Positions 51,186-61,147 are shown, counted from the first letter of the stretch. The stretch is 64,000 nt of DNA from Mesorhizobium terrae (GCF_008727715.1 NZ_CP044218.1:3923501-3987500), one strand, 5' to 3'. Notes: generated by a model from the letters alone, not told the origin. Translations and numbers: made by a program.

Positions 51186-54100
51186 ATGCCCGCGCTCAAC
51201 ACCATCCGCCAGCAGATTCGCGCCAACTATCTCCCCGACGAGGACGAGGCCGTGAAGCGGCTGGCTGTGGCGAGCGGGCTCTCGGCCGAAGCGCGAAAGG
51301 CGATTTCCGCTCGTGCCGCCGATCTGGTGCGGGCCGTGCGCGGTTCAGCCGACCCGCGGCTGATGGAGGTGTTTCTCTCGGCCTACGGACTTTCCACCAA
51401 GGAAGGCGTGGCGCTGATGTGCCTGGCGGAAGCGCTGCTGCGTGTGCCGGACGCCGAGACCATGGACGATCTGATCGCCGACAAGATCGCGCCGCATGAC
51501 TGGTCCGCGCATTCCGGCGGCTCGTCGTCGATCTTCGTCAATGCCTCGACCTGGGCGCTGATGCTGACCGGCCGCGTGCTCGACGAGGGCGAGGGCGGCA
51601 TCGAAGGCACGCTGCGCGCCATGGTGCGGCGCCTCGGCGAGCCGGTTATCCGCAAGGCGGTAGCAGCGGCGATGCGCGAGATGGGCGAGCAGTTCGTGCT
51701 CGGCCGCACCATCGCCGAAGCCGTCAAGCGCGGCCGTTCGATGACGCAGAACGGCTATCTCTATTCCTTCGACATGCTGGGCGAGGCAGCTCGCACCGAG
51801 CACGATGCGCTGCGTTACCTGAAGGCCTATGCCGATGCCATCGCCTCGCTGGCGCCCGGCGCCAAGGGCGACGACATCCGCCTCAACCACGGCATCTCGG
51901 TCAAGCTCTCGGCGCTGCATCCGCGCTACGAGGTGGCGCAGAAGGAGGCCATGCTGCCGGTGATGGCCGATCGCCTGCTTTCGCTGGCGCGCGCCGCGCG
52001 CAAGGCGCGCATGGGCTTGAACATCGATGCCGAAGAGGCTGATCGGCTTGATCTTTCGCTCGACGTCATCGAGCGCGTGCTGGCCGATCCCGAACTGGCC
52101 GACTGGAATGGTTTCGGCGTCGTTGTGCAAGCTTACGGCCCACGCGCGGCCTTCGTCATCGACTGGCTGCACGCACTGGCGACGAAGCTCGACCGCAAGA
52201 TCATGGTGCGGCTGGTGAAGGGTGCCTATTGGGACACCGAGATCAAGCGCGCGCAGACGCTCGGTCTCACCGGCTATCCGGTGTTCACGCGCAAGGTGAA
52301 TACCGACGTGTCTTACTTGGCCTGCGCGCGCAAGCTGCTCGGCATGACCGACCGCATCTATCCGCAATTCGCCACTCACAACGCGCACACCGCGGCCGCC
52401 ATCCTGTCGATGGCGCCGGACCGCGATTGTTTCGAATTCCAGCGCCTGCACGGCATGGGCGAGCAGCTGCACGAGACGATCCGCAAGGCTGAGGGCACAC
52501 GCTGCCGCATCTACGCGCCGGTCGGCGCGCATTCGGATCTGCTTGCTTATCTGGTGCGGCGTCTCCTGGAAAACGGCGCCAACTCCTCCTTCGTGCATCA
52601 GCTGACCGACGAGGACGTGGCGCCGGAGGAGATCGCCAGCGATCCGCTCGAAGCCGCCGAGACGCAAGGCTCGGCGGCCAATCCGAACATCGCCAAGCCC
52701 GCTGCCATCTTCGGCACCGGCCGCCGCAATGCCAGGGGCTGGGACATCACCGACGTCGTCACACTTGCCGAGATCGACAAGGCCAAGGCCGCCTTTGTCG
52801 GCCCCAACCGCTGGAGCGCCAAGCCGATCACTCGCGCCGCCGGCTACGGCCAGGAGCGGCCGGTGGTCAACCCGGCGCGACCGTCGGACGTGGTGGGAAC
52901 GGTGACCGAGGCGGCGGCCAAACAGGTCGCAACCGCCGTGCGCTTCGCCGTCGAGGCTCAGCCGGGCTGGGCGAAACGGCCGGTCAGCGAGCGGGCCGCG
53001 ATCCTCGACCGAGCGGCCGACCTCTACGAAAAACATGCCGTCGAGTTCTTCGCGCTCGCCACCCGCGAGGCCGGCAAGACGCTGGCCGACGGCGTCGCGG
53101 AAGTGCGCGAGGCGGTGGATTTCCTGCGCTATTACGCCGCCCAGGCCGCCCAGGCCGCCCAGGCCGAGGCTGGCACCGAGGCGCGGGGCGCCATCGTCTG
53201 CATTTCGCCGTGGAATTTCCCGCTTGCCATCTTCACCGGCCAAATCGCGGCAGCGCTTGTCACCGGCAATTCGGTAATCGCCAAGCCGGCGGAACAGACG
53301 CCGCTGATCGCTTATCGCGCGGTCGAACTGCTGCGTGAGGCCGGTGTGCCGGAAGACGTCATTCAGCTGCTGCCGGGCGATGGACCCACAGTCGGCGCTC
53401 CGCTCACCGCCGACCCGCGCATTGCCGGCGTCTGCTTCACCGGATCGACCGAAGTCGCCAAGCTGATCGAACGGCAACTGGCCAAGACGGCGGCGCCCGA
53501 CGCCATGCTGATCGCCGAAACCGGCGGGCTGAACGCCATGATCGTCGATTCCACCGCGCTGCCCGAGCAGGCGATCCGCGACGTGCTGGCATCTTCCTTC
53601 CAGAGTGCCGGCCAACGTTGCTCGGCGTTGCGCGTGCTCTATGTCCAGAAGGATGTGGAAGCCAAGATGCTGGAGATGCTGAAAGGGGCGATGGATGCGC
53701 TCAACATTGGCGATCCCTGGCAGCTCTCGACCGATGTCGGTCCGGTCATCGACGACGAGGCGCAGAAGTCGATCAAGGATTACAGCGCCAGGATGGCGGG
53801 CGAGGGGCGTGCCATTGCCCAACTCACCGCGCCGAAGGACGGCCGCTTCGTTGCGCCTGCGGTGTTCCGGGTCAAGGGCATCGAGGAAATGGAGCGCGAG
53901 GTGTTCGGCCCGGTGCTGCATGTCGCCACCTTCGAGGCCGACGAGATCGACGCCGTCATCGCCGCCGTCAACCGCAAGGGCTACGGACTGACCTTTGGCC
54001 TGCACACCCGCATCGAGGGCCGTGTGCAGCATTTCGTCGACGGCATTCATGCCGGCAATATCTATGTCAACCGCAACCAGATCGGCGCCGTGGTCGGCTC

Positions 54101-54806
54101 GCAGCCCTTCGGCGGCGAGGGCCTGTCAGGTACCGGTCCCAAGGCTGGCGGACCGCACTATCTGCGCCGTTTCCGCAAGGGACCGGAAGCGGGCGCGGCG
54201 CTCGTCGAAGGCCGCGCGGCCTCGGCCAGGGAACTATCCGACTACATGCCCGATCCCGCGCTTGGCGGCTGGTCGACGAGGGCTGACCGCATCGCCATGC
54301 TGCGCAAGCATCTGCGTGGCAAAGGGGCGGAGGCGATCACTGCTGCCGCCGGTCTCGAATATGGCCAGATCGATCTGCCCGGACCGACCGGCGAAGCCAA
54401 CACGCTGTCGCTGACGCCGCGTGGCCGTGTGCTGGCACTTGGCCCGGACGCCGAGACGTTGTTGGCGCAGGCGGTTCAGGCACTCGCGGCCGGCAATGCC
54501 GTCCTGGCGGTGGCTCTAGGCGCTCCGGCGGCGCTCTCCGCGCTCACCGGAAAAGGTTTGCCGATCGCGGCCATCGATGCCCGGATCGATGCGACGACCA
54601 TTGGCGCGCTGCCGCTGGATGTCGTTGCCTTCTCCGGCACGGCTGACGACGCCCGCGCCCTGCGCGCCGCGATCGCGGAACGCAAGGGGCCGATCGTGCC
54701 GCTGGTCAGCGAGGTCGTCTACCCGGCCGCCTACGCGCATGAACGCGCGGTCTGCGTCGACACAACGGCGGCCGGCGGCAATGCCAGCCTGCTGGCGGCG
54801 GCTTGA
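51186..54806 (+). CDS. putA: Bifunctional proline dehydrogenase / P5C dehydrogenase
   Basis: The ATG at 51186 follows AAAGGA and gives 1206 residues; the longer open frame from 51027 overlaps the promoter. Order: an N-terminal arm; a PRODH barrel ([44 protein letters not shown]); the aldehyde dehydrogenase domain ([49 protein letters not shown]); and a C-terminal domain. There is no N-terminal ribbon-helix-helix, so it is type B PutA without DNA-binding and relies on PutR. It oxidises proline to glutamate with FAD and NAD+ in the cytoplasm at the membrane. A 9-bp triplicate repeat lies at 53136-53162. Confidence 0.95.
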   Translation: MPALNTIRQQIRANYLPDEDEAVKRLAVASGLSAEARKAISARAADLVRAVRGSADPRLMEVFLSAYGLSTKEGVALMCLAEALLRVPDAETMDDLIADKIAPHDWSAHSGGSSSIFVNASTWALMLTGRVLDEGEGGIEGTLRAMVRRLGEPVIRKAVAAAMREMGEQFVLGRTIAEAVKRGRSMTQNGYLYSFDMLGEAARTEHDALRYLKAYADAIASLAPGAKGDDIRLNHGISVKLSALHPRYEVAQKEAMLPVMADRLLSLARAARKARMGLNIDAEEADRLDLSLDVIERVLADPELADWNGFGVVVQAYGPRAAFVIDWLHALATKLDRKIMVRLVKGAYWDTEIKRAQTLGLTGYPVFTRKVNTDVSYLACARKLLGMTDRIYPQFATHNAHTAAAILSMAPDRDCFEFQRLHGMGEQLHETIRKAEGTRCRIYAPVGAHSDLLAYLVRRLLENGANSSFVHQLTDEDVAPEEIASDPLEAAETQGSAANPNIAKPAAIFGTGRRNARGWDITDVVTLAEIDKAKAAFVGPNRWSAKPITRAAGYGQERPVVNPARPSDVVGTVTEAAAKQVATAVRFAVEAQPGWAKRPVSERAAILDRAADLYEKHAVEFFALATREAGKTLADGVAEVREAVDFLRYYAAQAAQAAQAEAGTEARGAIVCISPWNFPLAIFTGQIAAALVTGNSVIAKPAEQTPLIAYRAVELLREAGVPEDVIQLLPGDGPTVGAPLTADPRIAGVCFTGSTEVAKLIERQLAKTAAPDAMLIAETGGLNAMIVDSTALPEQAIRDVLASSFQSAGQRCSALRVLYVQKDVEAKMLEMLKGAMDALNIGDPWQLSTDVGPVIDDEAQKSIKDYSARMAGEGRAIAQLTAPKDGRFVAPAVFRVKGIEEMEREVFGPVLHVATFEADEIDAVIAAVNRKGYGLTFGLHTRIEGRVQHFVDGIHAGNIYVNRNQIGAVVGSQPFGGEGLSGTGPKAGGPHYLRRFRKGPEAGAALVEGRAASARELSDYMPDPALGGWSTRADRIAMLRKHLRGKGAEAITAAAGLEYGQIDLPGPTGEANTLSLTPRGRVLALGPDAETLLAQAVQALAAGNAVLAVALGAPAALSALTGKGLPIAAIDARIDATTIGALPLDVVAFSGTADDARALRAAIAERKGPIVPLVSEVVYPAAYAHERAVCVDTTAAGGNASLLAAA
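53136..53162 (+). repeat. Three tandem copies of a 9-bp repeat inside putA
   Basis: GCCGCCCAG occurs three times in a row, encoding A-A-Q repeats ([15 protein letters not shown]) just before [13 protein letters not shown] at the entry of the aldehyde dehydrogenase domain. In-frame slippage here would change the length of a linker by three residues. Confidence 0.75.
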
Positions 54807-54936
54807 GGCGAAAAGGTTTTCCGACGAACGATATCCCCTCCCTGAATGAAGTTACGTGAAAATCGATCTAGTCAGCGTTGGTGACAAACAGTACTGCGTG
54901 GATCGTTCGTATTTCTAAGGGGTAGGGGGACTTAAC

Positions 54937-55293
54937 GTGCATCACTTTCTAACCATGGCAATTTTCAACGTGGCTCTTCTTGTCGCTTCCGGTCCCGCTA
55001 TGGCGGAATCACTGGCCGGCAAGGTCGGCGACAAACGTTATCCGGTTAATATTCCCTGGGGGTCCGTCGGAAGCTGCCAGAAGGCGTATGATGACTACAT
55101 CGCCGCTCCCGGTCATTCTGCTTATGCAACGACGGTCATGGATCGTACGGTGGAATATTTCATCTGCGGTGCTTGGCTGAACGCGCCGTCGCAGAAAAAG
55201 GCGGAGGCGCTGGCGCTGAAGTCCTGCCAAAAGTCGGTAAGCAAGTACAAAGTCCAGATCGCGGGCGCTTGCAGCATCGCTGCCTCGAAGTAG
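54937..55293 (+). CDS. Small secreted protein, unknown
   Basis: The GTG start at 54937 gives 118 residues (MHHFLTMAIFNVALLVASGPAMAES...), with a signal peptide ending near AMA-ES at residue 23; an ATG at 54955 is an alternative start. The mature part has four cysteines (SCQKAYDDY, FICGAWL, KSCQKS, GACSIA), which could form two disulfides. No family is recognised. It stands alone after putA, by 130 bp. Confidence 0.65.
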   Translation: MHHFLTMAIFNVALLVASGPAMAESLAGKVGDKRYPVNIPWGSVGSCQKAYDDYIAAPGHSAYATTVMDRTVEYFICGAWLNAPSQKKAEALALKSCQKSVSKYKVQIAGACSIAASK

Positions 55294-55304
55294 CATCGGC
55301 TTGC

Positions 55305-55335
55305 CGATCTCGGTGAAGCTATTTCACGGAGATCG
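55305..55335. terminator. First hairpin between convergent genes
   Basis: CGATCTCGGTGAA pairs with TTCACGGAGATCG across a 5-nt loop, with one mismatch. It begins 12 nt past the stop of the small secreted protein gene. No T-tract follows, so termination would be weak. Confidence 0.45.
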
Positions 55336-55354
55336 AGGCATGGATCGATTGATG

Positions 55355-55384
55355 GCTTCCCGCCTCGAGACCGAAGCGGGAAGC
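55355..55384. terminator. Second hairpin between convergent genes
   Basis: GCTTCCCGC pairs perfectly with GCGGGAAGC (9-bp stem, 12-nt loop). It lies between the plus-strand small gene (55293) and the minus-strand heme oxygenase-like gene end (55405), fitting a bidirectional terminator. Confidence 0.55.
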
Positions 55385-55404
55385 TGTCAATATATTTGGA
55401 TGGC

Positions 55405-55719
55405 CTACGCGCCTTCCACCACCGAAAAGCCCTCGAATTGCGGGTGGCCGATATAGGCCGCCTTGGACGAACCGGCATTTTTGTGGGCGTTGCGGAAGTT
55501 TTCCGATTTGGTCCAGGCGACGAAGTCGTCATGGCTCGCCCAGACCGTGTGTGAGGCGAACAGCGTGTAGCCTTCGGCCTCGTTCGCCGGCCCGCGCAGC
55601 AGGTGGAACTCCTTGAAGCCGGCCATTTCCGACAGCGAGGAATCGCGGTTCTTCCAGACAGACTCGAAGGCCTCTTCCGAGCCGTTCTGCACCTTGAAGC
55701 GGTTCATGGCGATATACAT
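55405..55719 (-). CDS. IsdG/HmuQ-type heme-degrading monooxygenase
   Basis: The start at 55719 (MYIAMNRFKVQNGSEEAF) follows GGAAAGGA and gives 104 residues. The IsdG catalytic triad N-W-H is present as N6, W69 and H79; the W-to-H spacing of ten residues equals that of IsdG (W66, H76). The C-terminal GHPQFEGFSVVEG matches rhizobial HmuQ/HmuD heme oxygenases as I recall. It would open heme in the cytoplasm and free iron. It is the last gene of the minus-strand heme uptake operon. Confidence 0.85.
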   Translation of the reverse strand: MYIAMNRFKVQNGSEEAFESVWKNRDSSLSEMAGFKEFHLLRGPANEAEGYTLFASHTVWASHDDFVAWTKSENFRNAHKNAGSSKAAYIGHPQFEGFSVVEGA

Positions 55720-55762
55720 GGCATTCCTTTCCGGGATGATGGCTGATGCGTGAAGAGTGAAT

Positions 55763-56974
55763 TCAAAGAAATGGGCCGATCTGGACGGTGAAGGGCCAGG
55801 CCTTGCGGCCGGTTTCAGGCGGGATTGGCGGGTAGGGTGCCACACCCTTCACCAAGGCCACCGCGAATTTGTCGAGTTCCGGTGAGCCCGAGCTTCGCAT
55901 AAGCCTCACGTCGACCACGCCGCCGTCGGCCATAACGATGAAGCTGACGACAGCATTGCTGAGTGCCTTGGCCTGTGTCGCCCGCGAAACGCGCCGGTTT
56001 GCGCGGTCGAGTTTCCCTTGCACTTGGCCGCTAAAGCGGGACGCTGCCGCATTGCCGGCGCCTGTTTGCGCGCTGGTGATGCCCGACAGAGTGGTGCTGC
56101 CATCTTCCCGCCCTTCATTGACCCCGCGCAGTGCATCGTTCTCGGCCTGGCCGCCGGCTCCGGATGCGGATTTCGGCCGCGCCGGTTTTTGCGGTTGCTC
56201 GGCCGGCGCTTGAGGTGCGGGGTGCGTTTCCTGCTCAGCCAATTGCCGTTCGGCTTCGCTCGGCTCGGGCATCACCGGACGCATGATCTCCAACTTGGCG
56301 GTCGGGCGGCCTTCCAGGACCGCGACGGCATCCTTCTCGTCCTGTGTCTGCGGGATCGCCAACACGTTGGGTGAAGGTTCGACCGGTTGTTGTTGGGGCT
56401 CTTTCGTCGGCTGAACCTGCTCCTTGGGCGGTTGAGCCTGCTCCTTGGTTGGCTGAGCCGGCTGGGTGGATGGTGGGTTCTCGGGCTGCGGCTGAATTTT
56501 CCTGGGCGGCTGCAACTCGCTTTCCGGCACGACGGTGACATTGGTCACGTCCCGTTGCTGATCGGCACCGGCGGCCGTGGCGTCATTTTCCTCATTGCCA
56601 AACAAGAGCGGTTTGGTCCCGTTCGCCCCCGCGATCTCGGTCGGGGTCAGCTCGCGCGGCGGTAAAATGCTCTCGGGCGCAAAGATCAGCATGGCCGCCA
56701 CCGCGAGATGAAAGACCAGCGAGGCGACAAAGGCCAGTGACCATTTGCGCACCGACGCGGCAGGCCGGGTTTCCGCGACATAGTCCGGCTCGGCGGGCAA
56801 CGGTTCGATGTCGGCATTGGCGCTGTCATCGAGGCTCGCCTGTTCGGGCGGATCGGGCTGCAACACGCCGCCGGGTATCGCGATCTCGGGATCGCCGCCG
56901 GCCGGCATCGAGGCGTCGGCGCCGGCAAGCGGCCGGGACGATGTCCTGTTCGAAATGGCCGGTTGCAATTCCAA
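55763..56974 (-). CDS. tonB: TonB-family energy transducer
   Basis: The 403-residue protein starts at a TTG (56974), after an AGGAA site. An N-terminal cytoplasmic part of about 75 residues precedes the membrane segment KWSLAFVASLVFHLAVAAML. A proline/glutamine-rich spacer (about residues 150-220; QPTKEQAQPPKEQVQPTKE) is followed by a C-terminal TonB domain (SFIVMADGGVVDVRLMRSSGSPELDKFAVALV). It energises the outer-membrane heme receptor. The gene lies between the receptor operon and the heme oxygenase gene. Confidence 0.88.
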   Translation of the reverse strand: MELQPAISNRTSSRPLAGADASMPAGGDPEIAIPGGVLQPDPPEQASLDDSANADIEPLPAEPDYVAETRPAASVRKWSLAFVASLVFHLAVAAMLIFAPESILPPRELTPTEIAGANGTKPLLFGNEENDATAAGADQQRDVTNVTVVPESELQPPRKIQPQPENPPSTQPAQPTKEQAQPPKEQVQPTKEPQQQPVEPSPNVLAIPQTQDEKDAVAVLEGRPTAKLEIMRPVMPEPSEAERQLAEQETHPAPQAPAEQPQKPARPKSASGAGGQAENDALRGVNEGREDGSTTLSGITSAQTGAGNAAASRFSGQVQGKLDRANRRVSRATQAKALSNAVVSFIVMADGGVVDVRLMRSSGSPELDKFAVALVKGVAPYPPIPPETGRKAWPFTVQIGPFL

Positions 56975-57002
56975 GGCGCAAGTTCCTGTTCATGACGGAA
57001 AC

Positions 57003-57437
57003 TCAGACCCCGAAGGTGATGCCCGCCTTGCTGGTGGTCTTGAGGTCGCGCATGCAGGCTGTGGGCTCGACGCCCTGGCCGACGCATTCCGTTGCGCTGT
57101 TGACCAGCACGCGGCTGATCTTGCCGCAATCCGTACCCGAAAGATCGAAGCGCGTCACCTTCGTCTTGCCGGCTGGCAAATCCTTGAAGTCGAGCACGGT
57201 GATACGGTCGACGACACCGGCCGTGTTGAACAGGGCGATCTCGAACGCCGCCTTGGTCAGCCCGGCTCCGAGCGTGTTGGTAACCACGAAGGTCAGGCGG
57301 CAGCCCTTGTCGGAAGGCTGCGCGCCATTGAGTTCGAGCGAGAGCGAAGCCGCCTCGGCCTGTTGCGCGAGCGCGGGACCCATGCCGGCAGGGATGGCGG
57401 CGAGGGTGGTCAACAGGATCAGCGACTTCGCTCTCAT
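57003..57437 (-). CDS. Secreted protein of the heme receptor operon, unknown function
   Basis: The 144-residue protein has a signal peptide (MRAKSLILLTTLAAIPAGMGPALA). The mature part (LSLELNGAQPSDKGCRLTFVVTNTLGAGL) looks beta-rich, with four cysteines (C at KGCRL, DCGK, ECVG and ACMRD). It lies 9 nt after the receptor gene and 28 nt before tonB, on the same strand, so it belongs to the operon. A role in heme or hemoprotein binding is inferred only from position. Confidence 0.7.
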   Translation of the reverse strand: MRAKSLILLTTLAAIPAGMGPALAQQAEAASLSLELNGAQPSDKGCRLTFVVTNTLGAGLTKAAFEIALFNTAGVVDRITVLDFKDLPAGKTKVTRFDLSGTDCGKISRVLVNSATECVGQGVEPTACMRDLKTTSKAGITFGV

Positions 57438-57446
57438 GGTGTCGGC

Positions 57447-59660
57447 TCAGCCTCCGAAGCGCATCGTTGCGCCCAGCTTGAAGGTCACGCCCGGCTCGTA
57501 GATCGTCGAGGTGGTCGTGGCGTTCAGCGGGTTGGCGTATTTCACGTCGAAAATGTTGTCGACGCGGAAGTCGAGATTGAGGTTGTCGTTGGCCTTGTAG
57601 GAGGCGAAGGCGTTGACCAGCGTGTAGTCGCGGGCCGCCTTGTTGCCTTTCGGCGCGCCGTTGTACTGCACCTCGCCACCCACGGTCAGCCGGTCCTCGA
57701 AGAAGCGGAAGCCGAGCTGGGCCGCGACCTGGGCGGACGGCACGGTGGTCAGATCCGCGCGCACGCCCTTGTAGGAAACGGTGTGGCCGTTGATGATCGA
57801 GCCGGAAAGGCCGGCGAAGCCCCAGGCCGCGTCATAGACGCTTTCGAACTCGAAGCCGTTGATCTTGGCCTTGGCGAAGTTCTGGTACTGGAAGCAGATC
57901 GGGATCGTGCCGCCGCGCCGGCAGCCGCTGGTCGGGTTGAACGGCGACAGCGTCACGCCGCCGATATAGTCGGTGACGTCGTTGTTGAAGTAGGCGGCCT
58001 TGATGCGCAGCGCATCGTCAGCCTGGAAGATACCGTCGGCGGTGTAGTTGACGCCGGCTTCCCAGGTCTTGCCGGTCTCAGGCCGAAGGTTCGGATTCGG
58101 CAGGAAGGGGAAGGAAACCCCTGACGGGTGCAGGCCGCTGATGAAGGTTTCGCTGAGCGAGGGCGAGCGATAGCCTTCGGCATAGGTGGTGTAGACCTGC
58201 AGGCCGCTGAGGCCCGGTGCCTCGAACGGCGACACACCCACGGTGACGCGCGGCGAAAGCCGGTCGCCGGAGGTTTCCGAGGACGATCCCTTGAGGCTGT
58301 AGCTGTCGTAGCGCAGGCCGGCGATCACTTCGAGCCATTCCCAGGTCAGCTTGTCCTGGATATGGGCGCCGCCGACATTGCGCTTGCCCGACGGTGTGTA
58401 GAAGGCATCGCCCGCCGCCACGCCGGTGGTGGTGACGTCGTCCGACACCCAGTCGCCGCCATAGGTCAGCTCGTGGTTGATGCCGCTCGTCTCGAAGCGC
58501 GAGGTGTTCCAGACGTCGATGCCGAACGTGCCGATGTCGTAGGTGGTCTTCGACCCGGCGGGCAGCGTCGTCGGACGGCCGGTGATCGGGTCGAAGCGGC
58601 CGCCGAGCGGGATCAGGCTGGTCTGCTCAAGCGTGGCCTTGTTGTAGGAAAGGTTCACATTGAGGTCGAGCCAGCTCTTGTCTTCGTCGGTCAGGTTGTA
58701 GCGGCCGGTGAAGGTGTTCTGCTTCATGTCGAGGTCGTAGGCGGGCTTGCCGCCGCTGATCTCGTTCCAGCTCTCGCTGTTGCCGATCCAGCCGAGCTTC
58801 AGCGTCGAATTCTCGGTCGGGCGGATCGTGGTCTTCAGCATGCCACTCAGCACGTCGAAACCGCTGCCGCCGACCTTGTTGCCGGCGCCGTCCTTATAGT
58901 CGGAATAGTCGCGGTAGACGATGTTGCCGAGCACGTCGAAATTGTCGTTGAACTTGTAGGCGCCGGTCGCGCTCGTGGTCCAGCCCTTGCCATTGGTCTC
59001 ATAGCGGCCGGAGAGCGACGTTGCCCAGGTCTCGCCCGCCTTCAGGAAGTCCTCGGCGTCCTTGGTGTCGAACATGACGACGCCGCCGATCGCACCGGAC
59101 CCGTAGGTGTTGGCGACCGGGCCGCGGATGACGTCGACCGACTTGATCAGTTCGGGATCGATATAGAAGGTCGACTGCGTGCCGTGGTCGGAACGCTGGA
59201 AGTTCTGGCGGGCACCGTCGACGATGACGGCGACGCGGCCGAAGTCCTGCAGGCCGCGAATGTTGATCGACGAGGCGGTGCGGCGCGCGTCGGCCTGCAC
59301 GGTGACGCCAGGCACGCCGCGCAACAACTCGTTCGGCGTCGATGCCATGCGGCGATCGATCTGTTCCTGGTCTACATGGCTGACCGAGGCGAGCGCCTTG
59401 ATTGCGGTTTCGCCGGTGCGGCTGATCAGCATGATCTTGTCGAGCAGGGTGGCGCCCAGCGACGTGGGTTTGGCATCGGCGGTTTCGGCCGGTTTGTCGT
59501 TCTGCGTGGGTTGCGCGGCTTGCTGCGCAAGCGCGGTGCCGGAAAGCAGTGCCGCTGCGGCGGCACCTGCGGCCAGTGTCGCCAATCCTCTTGCTACGGC
59601 GCCGCTCGTATTGCGACGTCCCGCGGTCTCTCCAGACCGCCCATCAATCCCCAAGCCCAT
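57447..59660 (-). CDS. TonB-dependent heme/hemoglobin receptor (ShmR-like)
   Basis: The ATG at 59660 (MGLGIDGRSGETAGRRN) follows GGAGTTGGAC and gives 737 residues. A signal-like segment (AAAALLSGTALA) precedes the plug domain (SINIRGLQDFGRVAVIVDGAR) and a TonB-box-like KIMLISRTGE. The heme receptor motifs YRSP (FRAP-box position) and NPNLRPE are present, and the protein ends with GVTFKLGATMRFGG. It imports heme across the outer membrane. It diverges from hmuP across 198 bp containing iron boxes. Confidence 0.92.
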   Translation of the reverse strand: MGLGIDGRSGETAGRRNTSGAVARGLATLAAGAAAAALLSGTALAQQAAQPTQNDKPAETADAKPTSLGATLLDKIMLISRTGETAIKALASVSHVDQEQIDRRMASTPNELLRGVPGVTVQADARRTASSINIRGLQDFGRVAVIVDGARQNFQRSDHGTQSTFYIDPELIKSVDVIRGPVANTYGSGAIGGVVMFDTKDAEDFLKAGETWATSLSGRYETNGKGWTTSATGAYKFNDNFDVLGNIVYRDYSDYKDGAGNKVGGSGFDVLSGMLKTTIRPTENSTLKLGWIGNSESWNEISGGKPAYDLDMKQNTFTGRYNLTDEDKSWLDLNVNLSYNKATLEQTSLIPLGGRFDPITGRPTTLPAGSKTTYDIGTFGIDVWNTSRFETSGINHELTYGGDWVSDDVTTTGVAAGDAFYTPSGKRNVGGAHIQDKLTWEWLEVIAGLRYDSYSLKGSSSETSGDRLSPRVTVGVSPFEAPGLSGLQVYTTYAEGYRSPSLSETFISGLHPSGVSFPFLPNPNLRPETGKTWEAGVNYTADGIFQADDALRIKAAYFNNDVTDYIGGVTLSPFNPTSGCRRGGTIPICFQYQNFAKAKINGFEFESVYDAAWGFAGLSGSIINGHTVSYKGVRADLTTVPSAQVAAQLGFRFFEDRLTVGGEVQYNGAPKGNKAARDYTLVNAFASYKANDNLNLDFRVDNIFDVKYANPLNATTTSTIYEPGVTFKLGATMRFGG

Positions 59661-59742
59661 GTCCAACTCCAAATGGCAAGCTGCATGCTGGCTCACCCTT
59701 GGGCTGGCTCGCATTTTTTCGTTCGGCCGGCTTCTTAAATGT

Positions 59743-59757
59743 TGACTCATTTAGTCC
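59743..59757. promoter_or_regulatory. Near-match to an iron-responsive box
   Basis: TGA-CTCATTTAG-TCC departs from TGA-N9-TCA at the last base only. It lies nearer to the receptor gene start, and could be a second, weaker site for the same regulator. Confidence 0.35.
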
Positions 59758-59780
59758 GGTATTGCACTGACTAGTAAACA

Positions 59781-59795
59781 TGATTATTCAAGTCA
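59781..59795. promoter_or_regulatory. Iron-responsive operator (RirA-type IRO box)
   Basis: TGA-TTATTCAAG-TCA matches the TGA-N9-TCA form of rhizobial IRO boxes bound by RirA. It is in the A/T-rich 198-bp region between the divergent heme receptor gene and hmuP, so it can repress both operons under iron repletion. No Irr box (ICE) was confidently seen. Confidence 0.6.
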
Positions 59796-59857
59796 ACAAA
59801 TGAATCGACGTTTTGCAGGAAGCCGGACACACCCGGCGAGATCAGGAGTGGATCAGC

Positions 59858-60067
59858 ATGAACACGCACAACCCTGACGATTTCCGTTTCCGCTACCGCC
59901 GGCCCGAAGCGCAGACGCAATTGCGCGTCGAACGGGTGCCGCTGTCGGTCAGGACACTCACCAGCAATTCGCTTTTCCAGGGCGAACACGAGATCGGCAT
60001 CGAGCACCACGGCGCGCTCTACCGGCTCAAGATCACCCGTCAGGGCAAGCTCATCCTCAACAAGTAA
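59858..60067 (+). CDS. hmuP: Hemin uptake protein HmuP
   Basis: The ATG at 59858 follows AGGAG (10 nt) and gives 69 residues. The C-terminal half RTLTSNSLFQGEHEIGIEHHGALYRLKITRQGKLILNK is typical of HmuP, with its conserved ITRQGKLIL. HmuP is needed for expression of heme uptake genes in Bradyrhizobium and relatives. It heads the plus-strand hmuPSTUV operon. Confidence 0.88.
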   Translation: MNTHNPDDFRFRYRRPEAQTQLRVERVPLSVRTLTSNSLFQGEHEIGIEHHGALYRLKITRQGKLILNK

Positions 60068-60088
60068 ATAGCAAGGGTAGGGACGGTA

Positions 60089-61147
60089 ATGGACCAGCGC
60101 GTAAAGCCAGCCCCGCACGAAATTCGGCGGATGCGAGCGGAAAACCCCAAAATGCGCGAGCGCGATCTCGCCGCTCAGCTCGGCATTTCGGAAGCCGAAC
60201 TTGTGGCCGCGCATTGCGGCGAGGGGGTTACGCGCGTCGAGCCGCGCGTCAACGATCTCCTGACTGGTCTCGAACCGGTCGGCGAGGTCATGGCGCTGAC
60301 CCGCAACGAAAGCGCGGTCCACGAGAAAATCGGCGTCTACGACAAGGTCGTCACCGGCGAGCACACGGCGATGGCGCTGGGCGAGAATATCGACCTGCGC
60401 ATCTTCCCGAAGGTATGGGCGCATGGCTTTGCCGTCGAGAAGCGCGACGGCGATGACATCCGCCACAGCCTGCAGTTCTTCGACGCGGCGGGCGAGGCCG
60501 TGCACAAGGTGCATCTGCGTCCGTCCTCCAACCTCTATGCCTATCAGAAACTGGTCGACCAACTCGTCTCGCCCAACCAGGAGCCGACAGTGGCGCTTAC
60601 GAGCCTCGCCGAGGACGATGCGCCGGGCGAATTGTCGCCGCAGACGGTGGACGATCTGCGCGAGCGCTGGAGCAAGCTGACCGACGTGCACCAGTTCTTC
60701 GGCATGCTGCGCACGCTGAAGCTCAGCCGTCAGCAGGCGGTTCAGATGATCGGCAAGGATTATGCCTGGAAGCTCGATCCCGAGGCGGTGACGGCGATGT
60801 TTAATGCCGCCGCCGAAAGCGCACAGCCGATCATGTGCTTCGTCGGCAATCGGGGCTGCATCCAGATCCATTCCGGCCCGGTCAAGTCGATCAAGCCGAT
60901 GGGGCCGTGGATCAACGTGCTGGACGAGACGTTCCACCTGCACCTGCGCACCGACCACATCACCGAAGCCTGGGCCGTGCGCAAGCCGACCAAGGACGGT
61001 CACGTCACCTCGCTCGAAGCCTATGGCGCCGACGGCAAGATGATCATCCAGTTCTTCGGCAAACGCCATGAAGGCGAGGTCGAGCGTGCCGATTGGCGCT
61101 CGCTGGCCGAGAGCCTGCCGCGCCTGGCAACGCAGAGTGCCGCATGA
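60089..61147 (+). CDS. hmuS: Hemin-degrading factor HmuS
   Basis: The 352-residue protein shows the two similar halves of the HemS/HmuS/PhuS family: VMALTRNESAVHEKIGVYDKV in the first, and PIMCFVGNRGCIQIHSGPVK in the second, with the likely heme-binding His. The family takes heme from the ABC importer and degrades or delivers it. It lies 21 nt after hmuP, and its TGA overlaps the first ATG of hmuT. Confidence 0.92.
   Translation: MDQRVKPAPHEIRRMRAENPKMRERDLAAQLGISEAELVAAHCGEGVTRVEPRVNDLLTGLEPVGEVMALTRNESAVHEKIGVYDKVVTGEHTAMALGENIDLRIFPKVWAHGFAVEKRDGDDIRHSLQFFDAAGEAVHKVHLRPSSNLYAYQKLVDQLVSPNQEPTVALTSLAEDDAPGELSPQTVDDLRERWSKLTDVHQFFGMLRTLKLSRQQAVQMIGKDYAWKLDPEAVTAMFNAAAESAQPIMCFVGNRGCIQIHSGPVKSIKPMGPWINVLDETFHLHLRTDHITEAWAVRKPTKDGHVTSLEAYGADGKMIIQFFGKRHEGEVERADWRSLAESLPRLATQSAA

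Noticed and set aside
51345..54050. Long open frame antisense to putA (901 codons)
   Set aside because: It lies wholly inside the clear PutA coding region, and its translation is low-complexity and unlike any known domain.
58128..59738. Plus-strand open frame opposite the heme receptor
   Set aside because: Antisense to a receptor with intact plug and NPNL motifs; no domain in its own translation.
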